From the NCBI GenBank assembly GCA_002331485.1, contig DCYS01000009.1, positions 9,317-73,316 on the forward strand: a stretch of DNA of 64,000 bases, read 5' to 3'. Positions 17,892 to 25,244 of the stretch are shown piece by piece; within the stretch, counting starts at the first letter, position 1, and each line of letters starts with the position of its first letter. The position numbers and the translations under genes were made by a program. The notes below the pieces were generated by a model. That model did not search any database and was not told the origin of the DNA. It worked only from the letters and a program-made list of their open reading frames with translations. This stretch comes from Flavobacteriales bacterium UBA2104 (GTDB taxonomy: Bacteria; Bacteroidota; Bacteroidia; Flavobacteriales_D; Crocinitomicaceae).

Positions 17892-18731
17892 ATGAAACTA
17901 ACACCAAATATGACCCGATTAATCATTTCTTCCCTTTTTATGTTTTCGCTATTAGTGATCTATGCCCAGGAAGAAGTTAATTATAGTAATCTTCGAAGCT
18001 TAAGGGATGGCGAATCCTTCATTCGGTTTCAAGTTATGGAGTTAGGTGATTCAAAAAAGGTGAACCTGAAAGAGGATGTTGTTTATTCGTGGTTCAAATC
18101 GCAAAGAGTTATGACTACTGAAGGAGGGGCAAGTGGTGTTTTATTGGATGGAATCTATGAGGAGTTTTATCCGAACTCCCAATTGAAGGTTAAAGGAGCT
18201 TATAAAAAAGGGGTTAAACATGGTCGATGGATGCACTGGAAAGAAGATGGGAAGCTCCTGAAAAAAGTACACTGGAGAAATGGAGATCAGATAAAAGATG
18301 CAATTACATATTCAGATGAAGGAAAGGTGCTAACTCAAGAAGACTTTTCAGCAAACAAAAAGACCTACTACTATGGGGACAAGATTATTCGTGCATGGAA
18401 AGATTCAACGGAAGTCGAAGTGATACATAAGTACGAAAACGGACAGACAAAACGCGTTGAGCGATTTGAGAACGACTCTTTAGACGGCAGTCAACTTAAA
18501 TATAGCCCTAATGGTGAATTGATATATTTGAAAAGCTATAAAAATGGTCAACTTCACGGAAAGCAAATTGACAAAGAGGGGAACAAAACCTATTTCAAAA
18601 ATGGAGAACCACACAAACCGCTATTGAGGAGAATCTTCAGTAAGAAAGATAAACCAGAAGAAGTAGAATCTGAAGAGAAGGAAAAAAAGAATAAGAAAAA
18701 AGAGAATCAGGATGAGTCTGAAAAAGACTAG
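17892..18731 (+). CDS. Exported MORN/YwqK-like repeat protein, first gene of pseudopilin operon
   Basis: From the ATG at 17892 the protein has 279 residues with a signal peptide ending VIYAQ. The mature part has MORN-like repeats of the YwqK type (FYPNSQLKVKGAYKKGVKHGRW; YENGQTKRVERFENDSLDG; YSPNGELIYLKSYKNGQLHGK) and ends in a charged Lys/Glu tail. A TTG start at 17865 would extend the frame, and an ATG at 17910 would fit the promoter better. YwqK-type repeats bind membranes or act as spacers; here the protein begins an operon with pseudopilins and GspF, and it overlaps the next gene by 20 bases. A role in that machine is inferred. Confidence 0.75.
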   Translation: MKLTPNMTRLIISSLFMFSLLVIYAQEEVNYSNLRSLRDGESFIRFQVMELGDSKKVNLKEDVVYSWFKSQRVMTTEGGASGVLLDGIYEEFYPNSQLKVKGAYKKGVKHGRWMHWKEDGKLLKKVHWRNGDQIKDAITYSDEGKVLTQEDFSANKKTYYYGDKIIRAWKDSTEVEVIHKYENGQTKRVERFENDSLDGSQLKYSPNGELIYLKSYKNGQLHGKQIDKEGNKTYFKNGEPHKPLLRRIFSKKDKPEEVESEEKEKKNKKKENQDESEKD

Positions 18732-19959
18732 GCTGAAGGCGGGTGCAATGTCTTACGCCATTATTCTTTCCATTGTTGTTGGAGCATTGTGTATGTCCCT
18801 AATTTGGATTACAACGTCTTACAGAAATACACGATTTTCCTTAAAAAACAAGGAAAAGCTGGTAGTTAATCTATTAACAGGAGTAAAAGCCACAAGGACT
18901 TTAAAGAGCTTCACGGAGGAAAAGCTTTTTCTGATAAATAACGACAGTGTTCACATCAGAAAAGAAAACTGGGGTCTATTTAATTATTTTGTTGTTAAAG
19001 CTCGAAAAAAAGGAAGAACCTTAAAACGCTCTTTTCTTTCTGGTCATGAAATTCGAAATGCAATGCCGGCTTTATACTTAAGCAATAATGATAAAGCGTT
19101 AAAGTTGACGGGCAGCACAAAGCTTACAGGGTCTGTTTTTGTGCCAAACGGCAGAGTAGAAAGAGGCTATATTCAAGGGAAAAACTATGAAAGGGAAAAA
19201 CTCGTTTATGGAATTGTAAACGAAAGTGAAAAAAGTTTGCCTCCTGTAAGTGAAGACATAATTACTAAATCAATCGATCAGTTAGTTAGTTTTCAGAATG
19301 AAGTTTTCTTGGATCAATTGCCATTTGATTCCATTTTCGAATTTGATCAGCCAACAAATCGGTATACTCAAAATATACCTATCACGATCGATCATAGCTT
19401 AAATGGAAATTTAGTTGTCGAATCAAAAGACTCTATATTCGTCAGTCGAGAGGCAAAACTGGAGAACGTAATTTTAAAAGCACCCATAATTAGATTTGAG
19501 CAAGGTTTTAAAGGGAATGTCCAAGTATTTGCGGAACAAAAAATTATCCTCGAAAAGGACGTTCAGTTGGAATACCCAAGTTCAATCTGTCTAATAGATA
19601 CGGATAAAAACTTTCATCGATCAGGAAAAGCAATTGTTGAAATGGAAGAAGGTTCATCAGTTCTGGGAGGGGTTTTAGTTTTATCTAAATCTCCGGATTT
19701 CAGAAATCTTGTGAAGTTAAAGATTGAAAATGAATCAACTGTGGTTGGGTTAGTTTATAATCAAGGAGAAACAATGTTGAAGGGCAAAGTGATAGGATCA
19801 TTATTTACTAAAAACCTTTTTTTAAAGATGAAAAGCTCATCCTATGAAAACCACTTATTGGATGCTGAAATCGACGGAATAAGTCTACCTGATTACTTTC
19901 TTCTACCGAGTTGGATGGAAAATGATGAGTCAATTGAAAAACGAATAAAATGGCTCTAA
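18712..19959 (+). CDS. Large minor-pseudopilin-like (GspK/PilX-like) protein with beta-helix-like body
   Basis: This 415-residue protein has a short basic leader (KKTRLKAG) directly before a 22-residue hydrophobic helix (about 13-34), the layout of prepilins. The position +5 after the Gly11 cleavage site is Ala, not the usual Glu, as in GspK-type minor pseudopilins. The body contains repetitive beta strands (GNLVVESKDSIFVSREAKLE, then VQVFAEQKIILEKDVQLEYP) reminiscent of a solenoid. The gene overlaps its neighbours by 20 and 10 bases, and two prepilin genes and gspF follow. A tip subunit of a pseudopilus, or the anchor of a larger surface structure, is likely. I know no characterised homologue. 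Confidence 0.6.
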   Translation: MSLKKTRLKAGAMSYAIILSIVVGALCMSLIWITTSYRNTRFSLKNKEKLVVNLLTGVKATRTLKSFTEEKLFLINNDSVHIRKENWGLFNYFVVKARKKGRTLKRSFLSGHEIRNAMPALYLSNNDKALKLTGSTKLTGSVFVPNGRVERGYIQGKNYEREKLVYGIVNESEKSLPPVSEDIITKSIDQLVSFQNEVFLDQLPFDSIFEFDQPTNRYTQNIPITIDHSLNGNLVVESKDSIFVSREAKLENVILKAPIIRFEQGFKGNVQVFAEQKIILEKDVQLEYPSSICLIDTDKNFHRSGKAIVEMEEGSSVLGGVLVLSKSPDFRNLVKLKIENESTVVGLVYNQGETMLKGKVIGSLFTKNLFLKMKSSSYENHLLDAEIDGISLPDYFLLPSWMENDESIEKRIKWL

Positions 19960-20303
19960 ACGCTAAACGATTAAAAGGCAGTTCCATAGTGGAGGTTGTA
20001 ATGGCCATTGCTATAATAGGAGCTGTCATTGGCGTTGGGTCAATTGTATTTGTTAACATTAATCAATCTGCTAATACATTGCAGGACATAAATGAAGAAG
20101 GGCAAACACTTACCGGATTTATTAATCATCGTATTTTACTTGAGGATCAATCCTGGTATCCGAATGAAATCGTGCGAACCGACCTAATTGATCAGGAGTT
20201 TTCAATTGATGGAAATAGGTGGATTGAATCTCGTCTTATTGATGATAAAAAAAGAGTTTTATGGAAATTTGAAGTTCCACAGATTGAGCAACATGAGGAT
20301 TAA
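19950..20303 (+). CDS. Prepilin-like protein (type IV pilin N-terminal motif)
   Basis: This 117-residue protein begins with a basic leader and a type IV prepilin motif: cleavage after Gly10, then SSIVEVVMAIAIIG, with Glu at +5 and a long hydrophobic helix. A prepilin peptidase would cut it and N-methylate the new end, and the subunit would assemble into a pilus or pseudopilus. The soluble part is short (about 80 residues) and has no recognisable domain, which fits a minor pseudopilin. It overlaps the preceding gene by 10 and the next by 11 bases. The ATG at 19950 places the motif at the correct distance from the start. Confidence 0.8.
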   Translation: MALNAKRLKGSSIVEVVMAIAIIGAVIGVGSIVFVNINQSANTLQDINEEGQTLTGFINHRILLEDQSWYPNEIVRTDLIDQEFSIDGNRWIESRLIDDKKRVLWKFEVPQIEQHED

Positions 20304-20769
20304 AGCATTCACTATATTAGAGATTGTGGTTACAATTGCTATTACAGCGATTCTTGTAACGCTTGTGTATGGTGCGATTAATTTCCTTAATGCTCAGAAT
20401 TATCGTGAGATGAGAACTAAGGATCGAGTAAATGAATGGATGATTTTGCGTAAACAAATGATAGAGGATGTTTACCTTTCTAACGCAGTTATCAGATTAG
20501 AAGATGGCATGGAGCTAATATCTGGAAGCGGTGAAAAAGTTGTATATCGGGTAAATAACGGCGTTCTACAAATAGAAGAAGATGACGTTTTAACAACAAC
20601 AAGCTTCAAGGATGCTTCTTGTACTTGGGTCTTTGACAGCAATGATCAAGAGCTATGTGAATGGACATTCAATGTAATGGAAGAATCTATGGAGTTATCA
20701 TTTTACGCATTTTCTACGAGAGCTGACCGAGTAAATGAGTGGTACGAAAAAGAGGTCGTTAAAAAATGA
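20293..20769 (+). CDS. Prepilin-like protein (second pseudopilin)
   Basis: From the ATG at 20293 the protein has 158 residues and starts with MRIKAFTILEIVVTIAI. This is a prepilin motif with cleavage after Ala5, Phe at +1 and Glu at +5. The frame is open further upstream to 20188, but that extension would bury the prepilin motif about 40 residues in, so it is rejected. The soluble part has a pair of Cys (SCTWVF and LCEWTF) that may form a disulfide. It overlaps the first prepilin gene by 11 bases and gspF by 4. It probably assembles with the other pseudopilins on the GspF platform. Confidence 0.8.
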   Translation: MRIKAFTILEIVVTIAITAILVTLVYGAINFLNAQNYREMRTKDRVNEWMILRKQMIEDVYLSNAVIRLEDGMELISGSGEKVVYRVNNGVLQIEEDDVLTTTSFKDASCTWVFDSNDQELCEWTFNVMEESMELSFYAFSTRADRVNEWYEKEVVKK

Positions 20770-21860
20770 GCGAGATTGAGCAAATATCAATTTGGGATAG
20801 GCTGAACAAAGATGTTTCCTTTGGAAAAACATTGAATGATAAGGCTAAACAGCAGTTTTATGCTGAGTTTCATTCTTTGCTTGATGCGGGAATGGACATT
20901 CAACGCTCTATGGATATAATTATAGAGGAGCAAACGAAAAAGAAAAAAATTGAATTGTACTCAAAGATTCATAGCGATCTAGTAAGTGGTAATTCCCTTT
21001 CAGACGCATTGAGAAACAGTGATCAGTTCACTCCTTATGAATATCAAAGTATTCGAATAGGTGAAGAGTCAGGTCGATTGAAAACAGTGCTATTTCATTT
21101 ACAAGAATATTACCACAACAAAGTAAAATTGAGAAAACACCTGACTTCAGTTTTTACTTATCCAGCATTCGTTTTTTTAATTACAATTGGAGTGTTGTAT
21201 TTTATGTTAAATACTGTAGTTCCGATGTTTCAAGAGGTGTTCCAGCAGTTTGGACAGGACTTACCTTGGTTGACGCAACAAATTATTGGAATATCTGAGA
21301 ACTTTTCTACTTACGTTATAGTTTTCTTACTCATTGTGGGTGGGATTGTTTTACTTCACTTTTCACAAAGAAACGAGGATTGGTATCGCAAATGGACTGG
21401 AAATCTTTTAATACGATTGCCGATTTTTGGAAAACTATTTAAAAAAATCTACCTCGCAAGACTCACTCAAAGTCTTGGGTTACTCATGGTTTCTAGAACC
21501 CCTCTTGTCAGATCTCTAGAGTTAGTCAAAGAAATGATTCGTTTTTATCCATTGGAAGAAGCGCTCGATAATGCGAAAGCTGAGATCTTGAAGGGAAACA
21601 GTCTGCATGAAGGATTACAAGGAAGTATAATGATTGATAAGCGTTTTATTTCACTCATTAAAATAGCTGAGGAAATAAATAAGTTAGATGAGACGTTTCA
21701 ACGAATGACGGATCAATTGAATGAAGATATTGATCATCAAACAAAATTAATCGGAACGCTAATGGAGCCCTTTATAATCTTACTGATTGGAGCTGTAGTC
21801 GGAATAATTATGGTTGCGATGTATTTACCGATGTTTAACTTAAGTAATGTTATTCAGTAA
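20766..21860 (+). CDS. gspF: GspF/PilC-family inner-membrane platform protein
   Basis: This 364-residue protein has the two T2SSF-type halves: FYAEFHSLLDAGMDIQRS near residue 30, and LARLTQSLGLLMVSRTPLVR near residue 240. Three hydrophobic segments are visible (around TYPAFVFLITIGVLYFML, STYVIVFLLIVGGIVLL, and the C-terminal FIILLIGAVVGIIMVAMY). GspF/PilC is the inner-membrane platform that turns ATP hydrolysis by GspE/PilB into pseudopilus assembly. It overlaps the second prepilin gene by 4 bases (ATGA). It is slightly shorter than typical GspF, mainly at the N-terminus. No GspE-type ATPase is in the window, so this is a partial cluster or uses an ATPase encoded elsewhere. Confidence 0.88.
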   Translation: MSEIEQISIWDRLNKDVSFGKTLNDKAKQQFYAEFHSLLDAGMDIQRSMDIIIEEQTKKKKIELYSKIHSDLVSGNSLSDALRNSDQFTPYEYQSIRIGEESGRLKTVLFHLQEYYHNKVKLRKHLTSVFTYPAFVFLITIGVLYFMLNTVVPMFQEVFQQFGQDLPWLTQQIIGISENFSTYVIVFLLIVGGIVLLHFSQRNEDWYRKWTGNLLIRLPIFGKLFKKIYLARLTQSLGLLMVSRTPLVRSLELVKEMIRFYPLEEALDNAKAEILKGNSLHEGLQGSIMIDKRFISLIKIAEEINKLDETFQRMTDQLNEDIDHQTKLIGTLMEPFIILLIGAVVGIIMVAMYLPMFNLSNVIQ

Positions 21861-22264
21861 ACCTCTTCTTTAAGAGTTATTAATGCCATTTTTTCCCCAT
21901 CTGGCTCATTACTGTAATAGCAAACACTTACACTGTAATAGTGAAAAATAGTTGAATTTTTATCTTCAGTTTTTATTATATAATATTCGCTTTTAAAGCC
22001 TTTCGCGATGAGTTCAACCAAGGGTATTATTGCCAACTCTGCACCACGCCCCCATGTGTTCAGCGCGTCCAACAATAATTCTTCATTACGATGAAAGATT
22101 TTGTCTTCTTCATAGTACTTTCTCTGTTTTTTATTTCTAACACGTTGTCCGTAGTGCTTGTCAGCATGACTTTTATTGAAGTATTGCTTGTCCGATCTGG
22201 TAGGTACAAACCACTGACCACACCCGCACTTACACTCTCTTTTATTCAAATTTGTAGACACCAT
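21854..22264 (-). CDS. Small Cys-rich putative zinc-binding protein, unknown function
   Basis: This 136-residue protein begins with CKCGCGQWFVPTRSDKQYFN and HADKH. The Cys/His spacing recalls a small treble-clef or HNH-like zinc site of the kind found in phage and mobile-element proteins. The rest (YYIIKTEDKNSTIFHYYSV) is beta-rich with no recognisable domain. Its 3' end overlaps the 3' end of gspF by 7 bases, tail to tail. The start at 22264 lies 50 bases downstream of a minus-strand promoter. It may belong to the mobile patch with the regulator and recombinase on its right. Confidence 0.6.
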   Translation of the reverse strand: MVSTNLNKRECKCGCGQWFVPTRSDKQYFNKSHADKHYGQRVRNKKQRKYYEEDKIFHRNEELLLDALNTWGRGAELAIIPLVELIAKGFKSEYYIIKTEDKNSTIFHYYSVSVCYYSNEPDGEKMALITLKEEVY

Positions 22265-22295
22265 TTTGTTTATTTTAATTAAACAGCTATATTTG
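22264..22295 (+). promoter_or_regulatory. Promoter of MerR-type regulator gene
   Basis: TTTTG (22264-22268) as -33, a 19-base spacer, and TATATTTG (22288-22295) as an exact -7 box. Transcription would begin near 22301, about 27 bases before the ATG at 22328. The downstream edge of the -7 box overlaps a GTATATATAC palindrome (22295-22304) that could bind the regulator. Confidence 0.65.
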
Positions 22296-22313
22296 TATAT
22301 ATACTAATAATAG

Positions 22314-22344
22314 CAAATATACTATTTATGGATGAATGGACAAA
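22314..22344 (-). promoter_or_regulatory. Promoter of small Cys-rich gene, face to face with regulator promoter
   Basis: On the minus strand TTTG (22344-22341) and TATATTTG (22321-22314) are separated by 19 bases. The -7 box is an exact inverted copy of the one at 22288-22295, 18 bases away. The -33 element lies inside the first codons of the regulator gene, so the two promoters point toward each other and their transcripts would overlap by a few bases. Confidence 0.6.
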
Positions 22345-23242
22345 AAATGAGTGGGAGTATTTCAAAAATCAAAATATTGAAAGTGAATATCCGAATTTAG
22401 AAAGAACCCTCAGAGAGCCTAGATTTACTATTGCTGATCTAAATATCAATGCTTATGATGCAACCTACTGGGATAAGAAAGGAATTTTACCCGATATATC
22501 TAAAAAAGGGATAAGAAAGTATAATTTATCGCAGGCCATATGGATAAAATTCATTGAGCAAATGAGAGAAATGAATATTGGTTTGCAAACTATCAAGCCA
22601 TTTAAAGACAAAATATTTACGCGGTCATTAAACGCTGAAGAGCTTCTAGAAAACCCTGAGACTAAAGAGGTCGTTATGGAATATCTAAAATCTACTTCTG
22701 GACTGAGTTTAGAGGAGTTTCTAGCGGATAAAGGTGCATTAGACTATATAAATGACAACATGTTTATTGCTTTTGAGATGGCGATTCTAACAACCATTGT
22801 TCTTAAACAACCAATTGTGTTTATAGTAAATTTTGAAGGTGATCATTTTGTGTATAACGTCCATAAACATAATTACATCCTTGAAAAGGTACCAGATATT
22901 GCAGATATATTATCAAGTCCACATTTCGTAGTATCAATTAGTGAAGCATATCAATCTTTAGTTTCTGATTGGTGCACAGAAGACTTTTTTTCAGAGCTAT
23001 CATTGATTTCTTCTGGTGAACAAAGGGTTCTTGACGCTATACGTATGGAAAATATTGAGGCTGTAAACATCAAAAAAGAAAATGGTAATCTAACACTAAT
23101 AGAAACAACTAAAAGCCTTGGAGATGTTCATAATAAAAAAGTGTCTGAACTTTTCGCATCAAATGCATTTGAAACAGTCACCTTAAAAACTCAAAATGGT
23201 CGTATAGTTGTATCTGAAAAATTGTCAAAAAAGAAAATATAG
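22328..23242 (+). CDS. MerR-type HTH regulator with novel C-terminal domain
   Basis: This 304-residue protein carries a MerR-like winged helix-turn-helix at about residues 32-95: FTIADLNINAYDATYWDKKG, a Pro-containing linker, IRKYNLSQAIWIKFIEQMRE and a recognition-wing-like stretch. The other 200 residues form a predicted alpha/beta domain that I do not recognise (GDHFVYNVHKHNYILEK, then SGEQRVLDAIR and VTLKTQNGRIVV). It lacks the long dimerisation coiled coil of classical MerR proteins. It is transcribed from a consensus promoter facing that of the small Cys-rich gene, and the serine recombinase follows on the same strand. Regulation of the mobile element or of its neighbours is likely but unproven. 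Confidence 0.7.
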   Translation: MDEWTKNEWEYFKNQNIESEYPNLERTLREPRFTIADLNINAYDATYWDKKGILPDISKKGIRKYNLSQAIWIKFIEQMREMNIGLQTIKPFKDKIFTRSLNAEELLENPETKEVVMEYLKSTSGLSLEEFLADKGALDYINDNMFIAFEMAILTTIVLKQPIVFIVNFEGDHFVYNVHKHNYILEKVPDIADILSSPHFVVSISEAYQSLVSDWCTEDFFSELSLISSGEQRVLDAIRMENIEAVNIKKENGNLTLIETTKSLGDVHNKKVSELFASNAFETVTLKTQNGRIVVSEKLSKKKI

Positions 23243-23319
23243 GTACCAAATAAGTTGGACCACTTGTTTTATTCTCCTTCAAAACCGAAACCCGGAAAAG
23301 TGGAGGAACGACAAAAACC

Positions 23320-23466
23320 GTGAATAAAGAAAAGTATGTAATTCAAATTAGAGAGAAATTAGGAAAAGAGATTGATCAAAGACAAGCTGAGAAGTTGGTT
23401 AGTGACATATATAATCTTTGCTGTTTAATTATCAAATCAAAAGAGAATGGACAATCGATTGAATAG
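23320..23466 (+). CDS. Small protein (48 aa) upstream of serine recombinase
   Basis: A GTG at 23320 opens a 48-residue frame with a purine-rich GGAGGA sequence at 23301-23306, suggesting a ribosome site. The protein is charged and helical (KEKYVIQIREKLGKEIDQRQ, then AEKLVSDIYNLCCLIIKSKE). Its stop at 23466 lies inside the recombinase gene, which starts at 23447, so the two overlap by 20 bases in different frames. Small accessory genes directly before large serine recombinases are common in mobile elements. No family is recognised. The GTG start is inferred and the gene could be missed by ordinary size cut-offs. Confidence 0.5.
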   Translation: MNKEKYVIQIREKLGKEIDQRQAEKLVSDIYNLCCLIIKSKENGQSIE

Positions 23467-25042
23467 ATTTGCAAAAGGAATTAGCACTCAAAATAAGCTT
23501 AAAACTCAAGCGGTCATTTATACACGAGTTTCCACTAAGGAGCAAGCAGAGTCAAATGCAAGTTTGGAAACACAGTTAAAGTATTGTTTGAAATATGCTG
23601 AAGAGCATGGCCTAGAAGTAATAGATTGTTTTGGTGGAACCTATGAAAGTGCGAAGGATGACGAAAGGAAAGAGTTTCAGAAAATGCTTTCATTTGTTCG
23701 GAAAAATGATAAAATTGGTTTTGTCATTGTTTATTCTTTTGATCGTTTTAGTCGAAGTGGTCCCAGTGGAGCTTTTATCTCTTATGAATTAAAAAGAAAA
23801 GGAATTCAACTTGTTTCTGCTACTCAGAATATAGATCATTCAGATCCATCGGGTGATTTCATGGAAGGTATATATCATTTGTTTAGCCAGTTTGATAATC
23901 AACTTAGGCGTGACAAGTCAGTAACAGGAATGAAAGAGGCCTTAAAAAAAGGCTACTGGCCTTATGTCCCTCCAACGGGATACAAAAACTTGAATGAAGG
24001 TCAATCGGTTGATAAACACGAATTTGTAATAACGAAGAGAGGAAAACTTCTAAAAAAAGCTTTCGAGTGGAAGGCTAAACAGAATTTAACTTTAGTTGAA
24101 ATAGCAAAAAGACTAAAATCAAGAGGGTGGGATATCCCACCTAAAAGACTTACACACTTTTTTCAAAATCCTTTCTATTGTGGAATGATTGCTTCAAAGC
24201 TTTTGCCAGGAGAACTTGTTGAAGGTAAGCATCCAGCCTTGATATCCAGAGCGACATTTCTACAAGTACATGAGAACCTATCGAAATATAATTCTGGATA
24301 TATCATTCAACAAGAAAACGACCAATTGCCACTAAAGTCATTTTTGAAATGTGATGCTTGCGGAACTCCGTTTACGGGATATATGGTAAGAAAGAAAGGA
24401 CTGTACTATTATAAATGCAATAAGAAAGGGTGTAAAAACAACAGAAGTCAAAAGTTTCTACATGAAAGGTTCAAGGCTTTATTAGATAAGTTCACTCTTG
24501 ACGAAAGATTAATCCCCGTGTTTAAAGAGATGCTTACTGAATTAATAGATCAAACAAGAGCTAAAAAACCGAAGCAAACAAAATCTCTCAAACAAGAAAT
24601 AAGTCAATTAGAAAAGAAGGTTGAAACTATTGAAGAGCGATTTGCTTTGGGGGAAATTGAAAAATCTATTTATTTAAAGTATAAGAATAATTATAAGTCG
24701 AAAATAAATGAATTAAGCCTTGAAATGGACCAAGTGAATAAATCATTATCGAACTCTCAAAAAGCAATGAAAAATGCTGTTAGTTTAGTTTCAAAGCTCA
24801 GTAAAATATGGGAAAACGGAGATTTTCAGACCAAAGTTCAGCTTCAAAGACTTCTATTTCCTGATGGAATTAGCTATGATCGAGAAAAAGATGATTATCG
24901 AACCACAAGAGTCAATTTGCTGTTTCGCTGTATCCCAATTATAATGCAGGATCGAGAAGGTCAAAAAAATGGGGAAGCCACAAAAAATCGTGACATCCCC
25001 ACTTTGGTGGTCCCACCTGGGCTCGAACCAGGGACTTTCTGA
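23447..25042 (+). CDS. Large serine recombinase (site-specific integrase)
   Basis: This 531-residue protein has the resolvase catalytic domain at about residues 20-165 with YTRVSTKEQ (Ser29 as nucleophile) and YSFDRFSRS. A recombinase domain follows with PPTGYKN, then the zinc ribbon CDACGTPFTG and CNKKGC around residue 305, then a coiled-coil segment. Large serine recombinases integrate and excise phage and mobile elements at short sites. The last residues (VVPPGLEPGTF) are coded by the antisense strand of a tRNA gene, and the codons before them by the tRNA terminator, so the true ancestral C-terminus is probably replaced by host sequence at the attachment site. The upstream 48-residue gene overlaps the start. 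Confidence 0.9.
   Translation: MDNRLNRFAKGISTQNKLKTQAVIYTRVSTKEQAESNASLETQLKYCLKYAEEHGLEVIDCFGGTYESAKDDERKEFQKMLSFVRKNDKIGFVIVYSFDRFSRSGPSGAFISYELKRKGIQLVSATQNIDHSDPSGDFMEGIYHLFSQFDNQLRRDKSVTGMKEALKKGYWPYVPPTGYKNLNEGQSVDKHEFVITKRGKLLKKAFEWKAKQNLTLVEIAKRLKSRGWDIPPKRLTHFFQNPFYCGMIASKLLPGELVEGKHPALISRATFLQVHENLSKYNSGYIIQQENDQLPLKSFLKCDACGTPFTGYMVRKKGLYYYKCNKKGCKNNRSQKFLHERFKALLDKFTLDERLIPVFKEMLTELIDQTRAKKPKQTKSLKQEISQLEKKVETIEERFALGEIEKSIYLKYKNNYKSKINELSLEMDQVNKSLSNSQKAMKNAVSLVSKLSKIWENGDFQTKVQLQRLLFPDGISYDREKDDYRTTRVNLLFRCIPIIMQDREGQKNGEATKNRDIPTLVVPPGLEPGTF
24963..25001 (-). terminator. Rho-independent terminator of the tRNA gene
   Basis: On the minus strand a 12-base stem (25001-24990 with 24981-24970; one mismatch and one wobble) with an 8-base loop is followed by a run of Ts (24969-24963). 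It starts 3 bases beyond the encoded CCA of the tRNA. On the plus strand it lies inside the end of the recombinase frame. Confidence 0.7.
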
Positions 25043-25081
25043 TTATGAGTCAGATACTCTAACCAACTGAGTTATAGGACC
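25005..25081 (-). tRNA. tRNA with CAU anticodon (Met or Ile2)
   Basis: The 77-base gene includes an encoded CCA. Its acceptor arms GGTCCTA and TGGGACC pair, with one G-T wobble. The anticodon arm is TCTGA, CTCATAA, TCAGA, with CAT at 25047-25045. The T-arm contains GGTTCGAGCC. A CAU anticodon can be elongator Met or, when the C is lysidine-modified, Ile for AUA; sequence alone does not decide it. Its 3' half is overlapped antisense by the recombinase frame (25005-25042), consistent with this tRNA being the attachment site. Confidence 0.92.
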
Positions 25082-25187
25082 AAAAAGCTATTTGTGACGT
25101 TGACGAATAATGTCAGTTCAACAATAAGCGGGAGCAAATGTAACGTTAATCGATAAATATTGCAATGTCAGGCGTGAAATTATTCAT

Positions 25188-25225
25188 AAAAAAACACCCA
25201 CAAACCAAGAAGGCGTGGGTGTTTT
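25188..25225 (-). terminator. Rho-independent terminator downstream of ppiD
   Basis: An 11-base perfect stem (AAAACACCCAC with GTGGGTGTTTT; arms 25191-25201 and 25215-25225) and a 13-base loop. On the minus strand it ends in a T-run. It lies 20 bases after the ppiD-like stop codon. Confidence 0.8.
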
Positions 25226-25244
25226 CTATATTTTGTTAGCTTTC

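Noticed and set aside
20188..20292. N-terminal extension of the second prepilin to 20188
   Set aside because: It would place the prepilin cleavage site about 40 residues inside the protein; the ATG at 20293 puts it at residue 5.
23254..23300. Left attachment site of the recombinase element, based on a GGACCAC match to the tRNA end
   Set aside because: The shared 7 bases are inverted relative to the tRNA end, while integrated elements are bounded by direct repeats.
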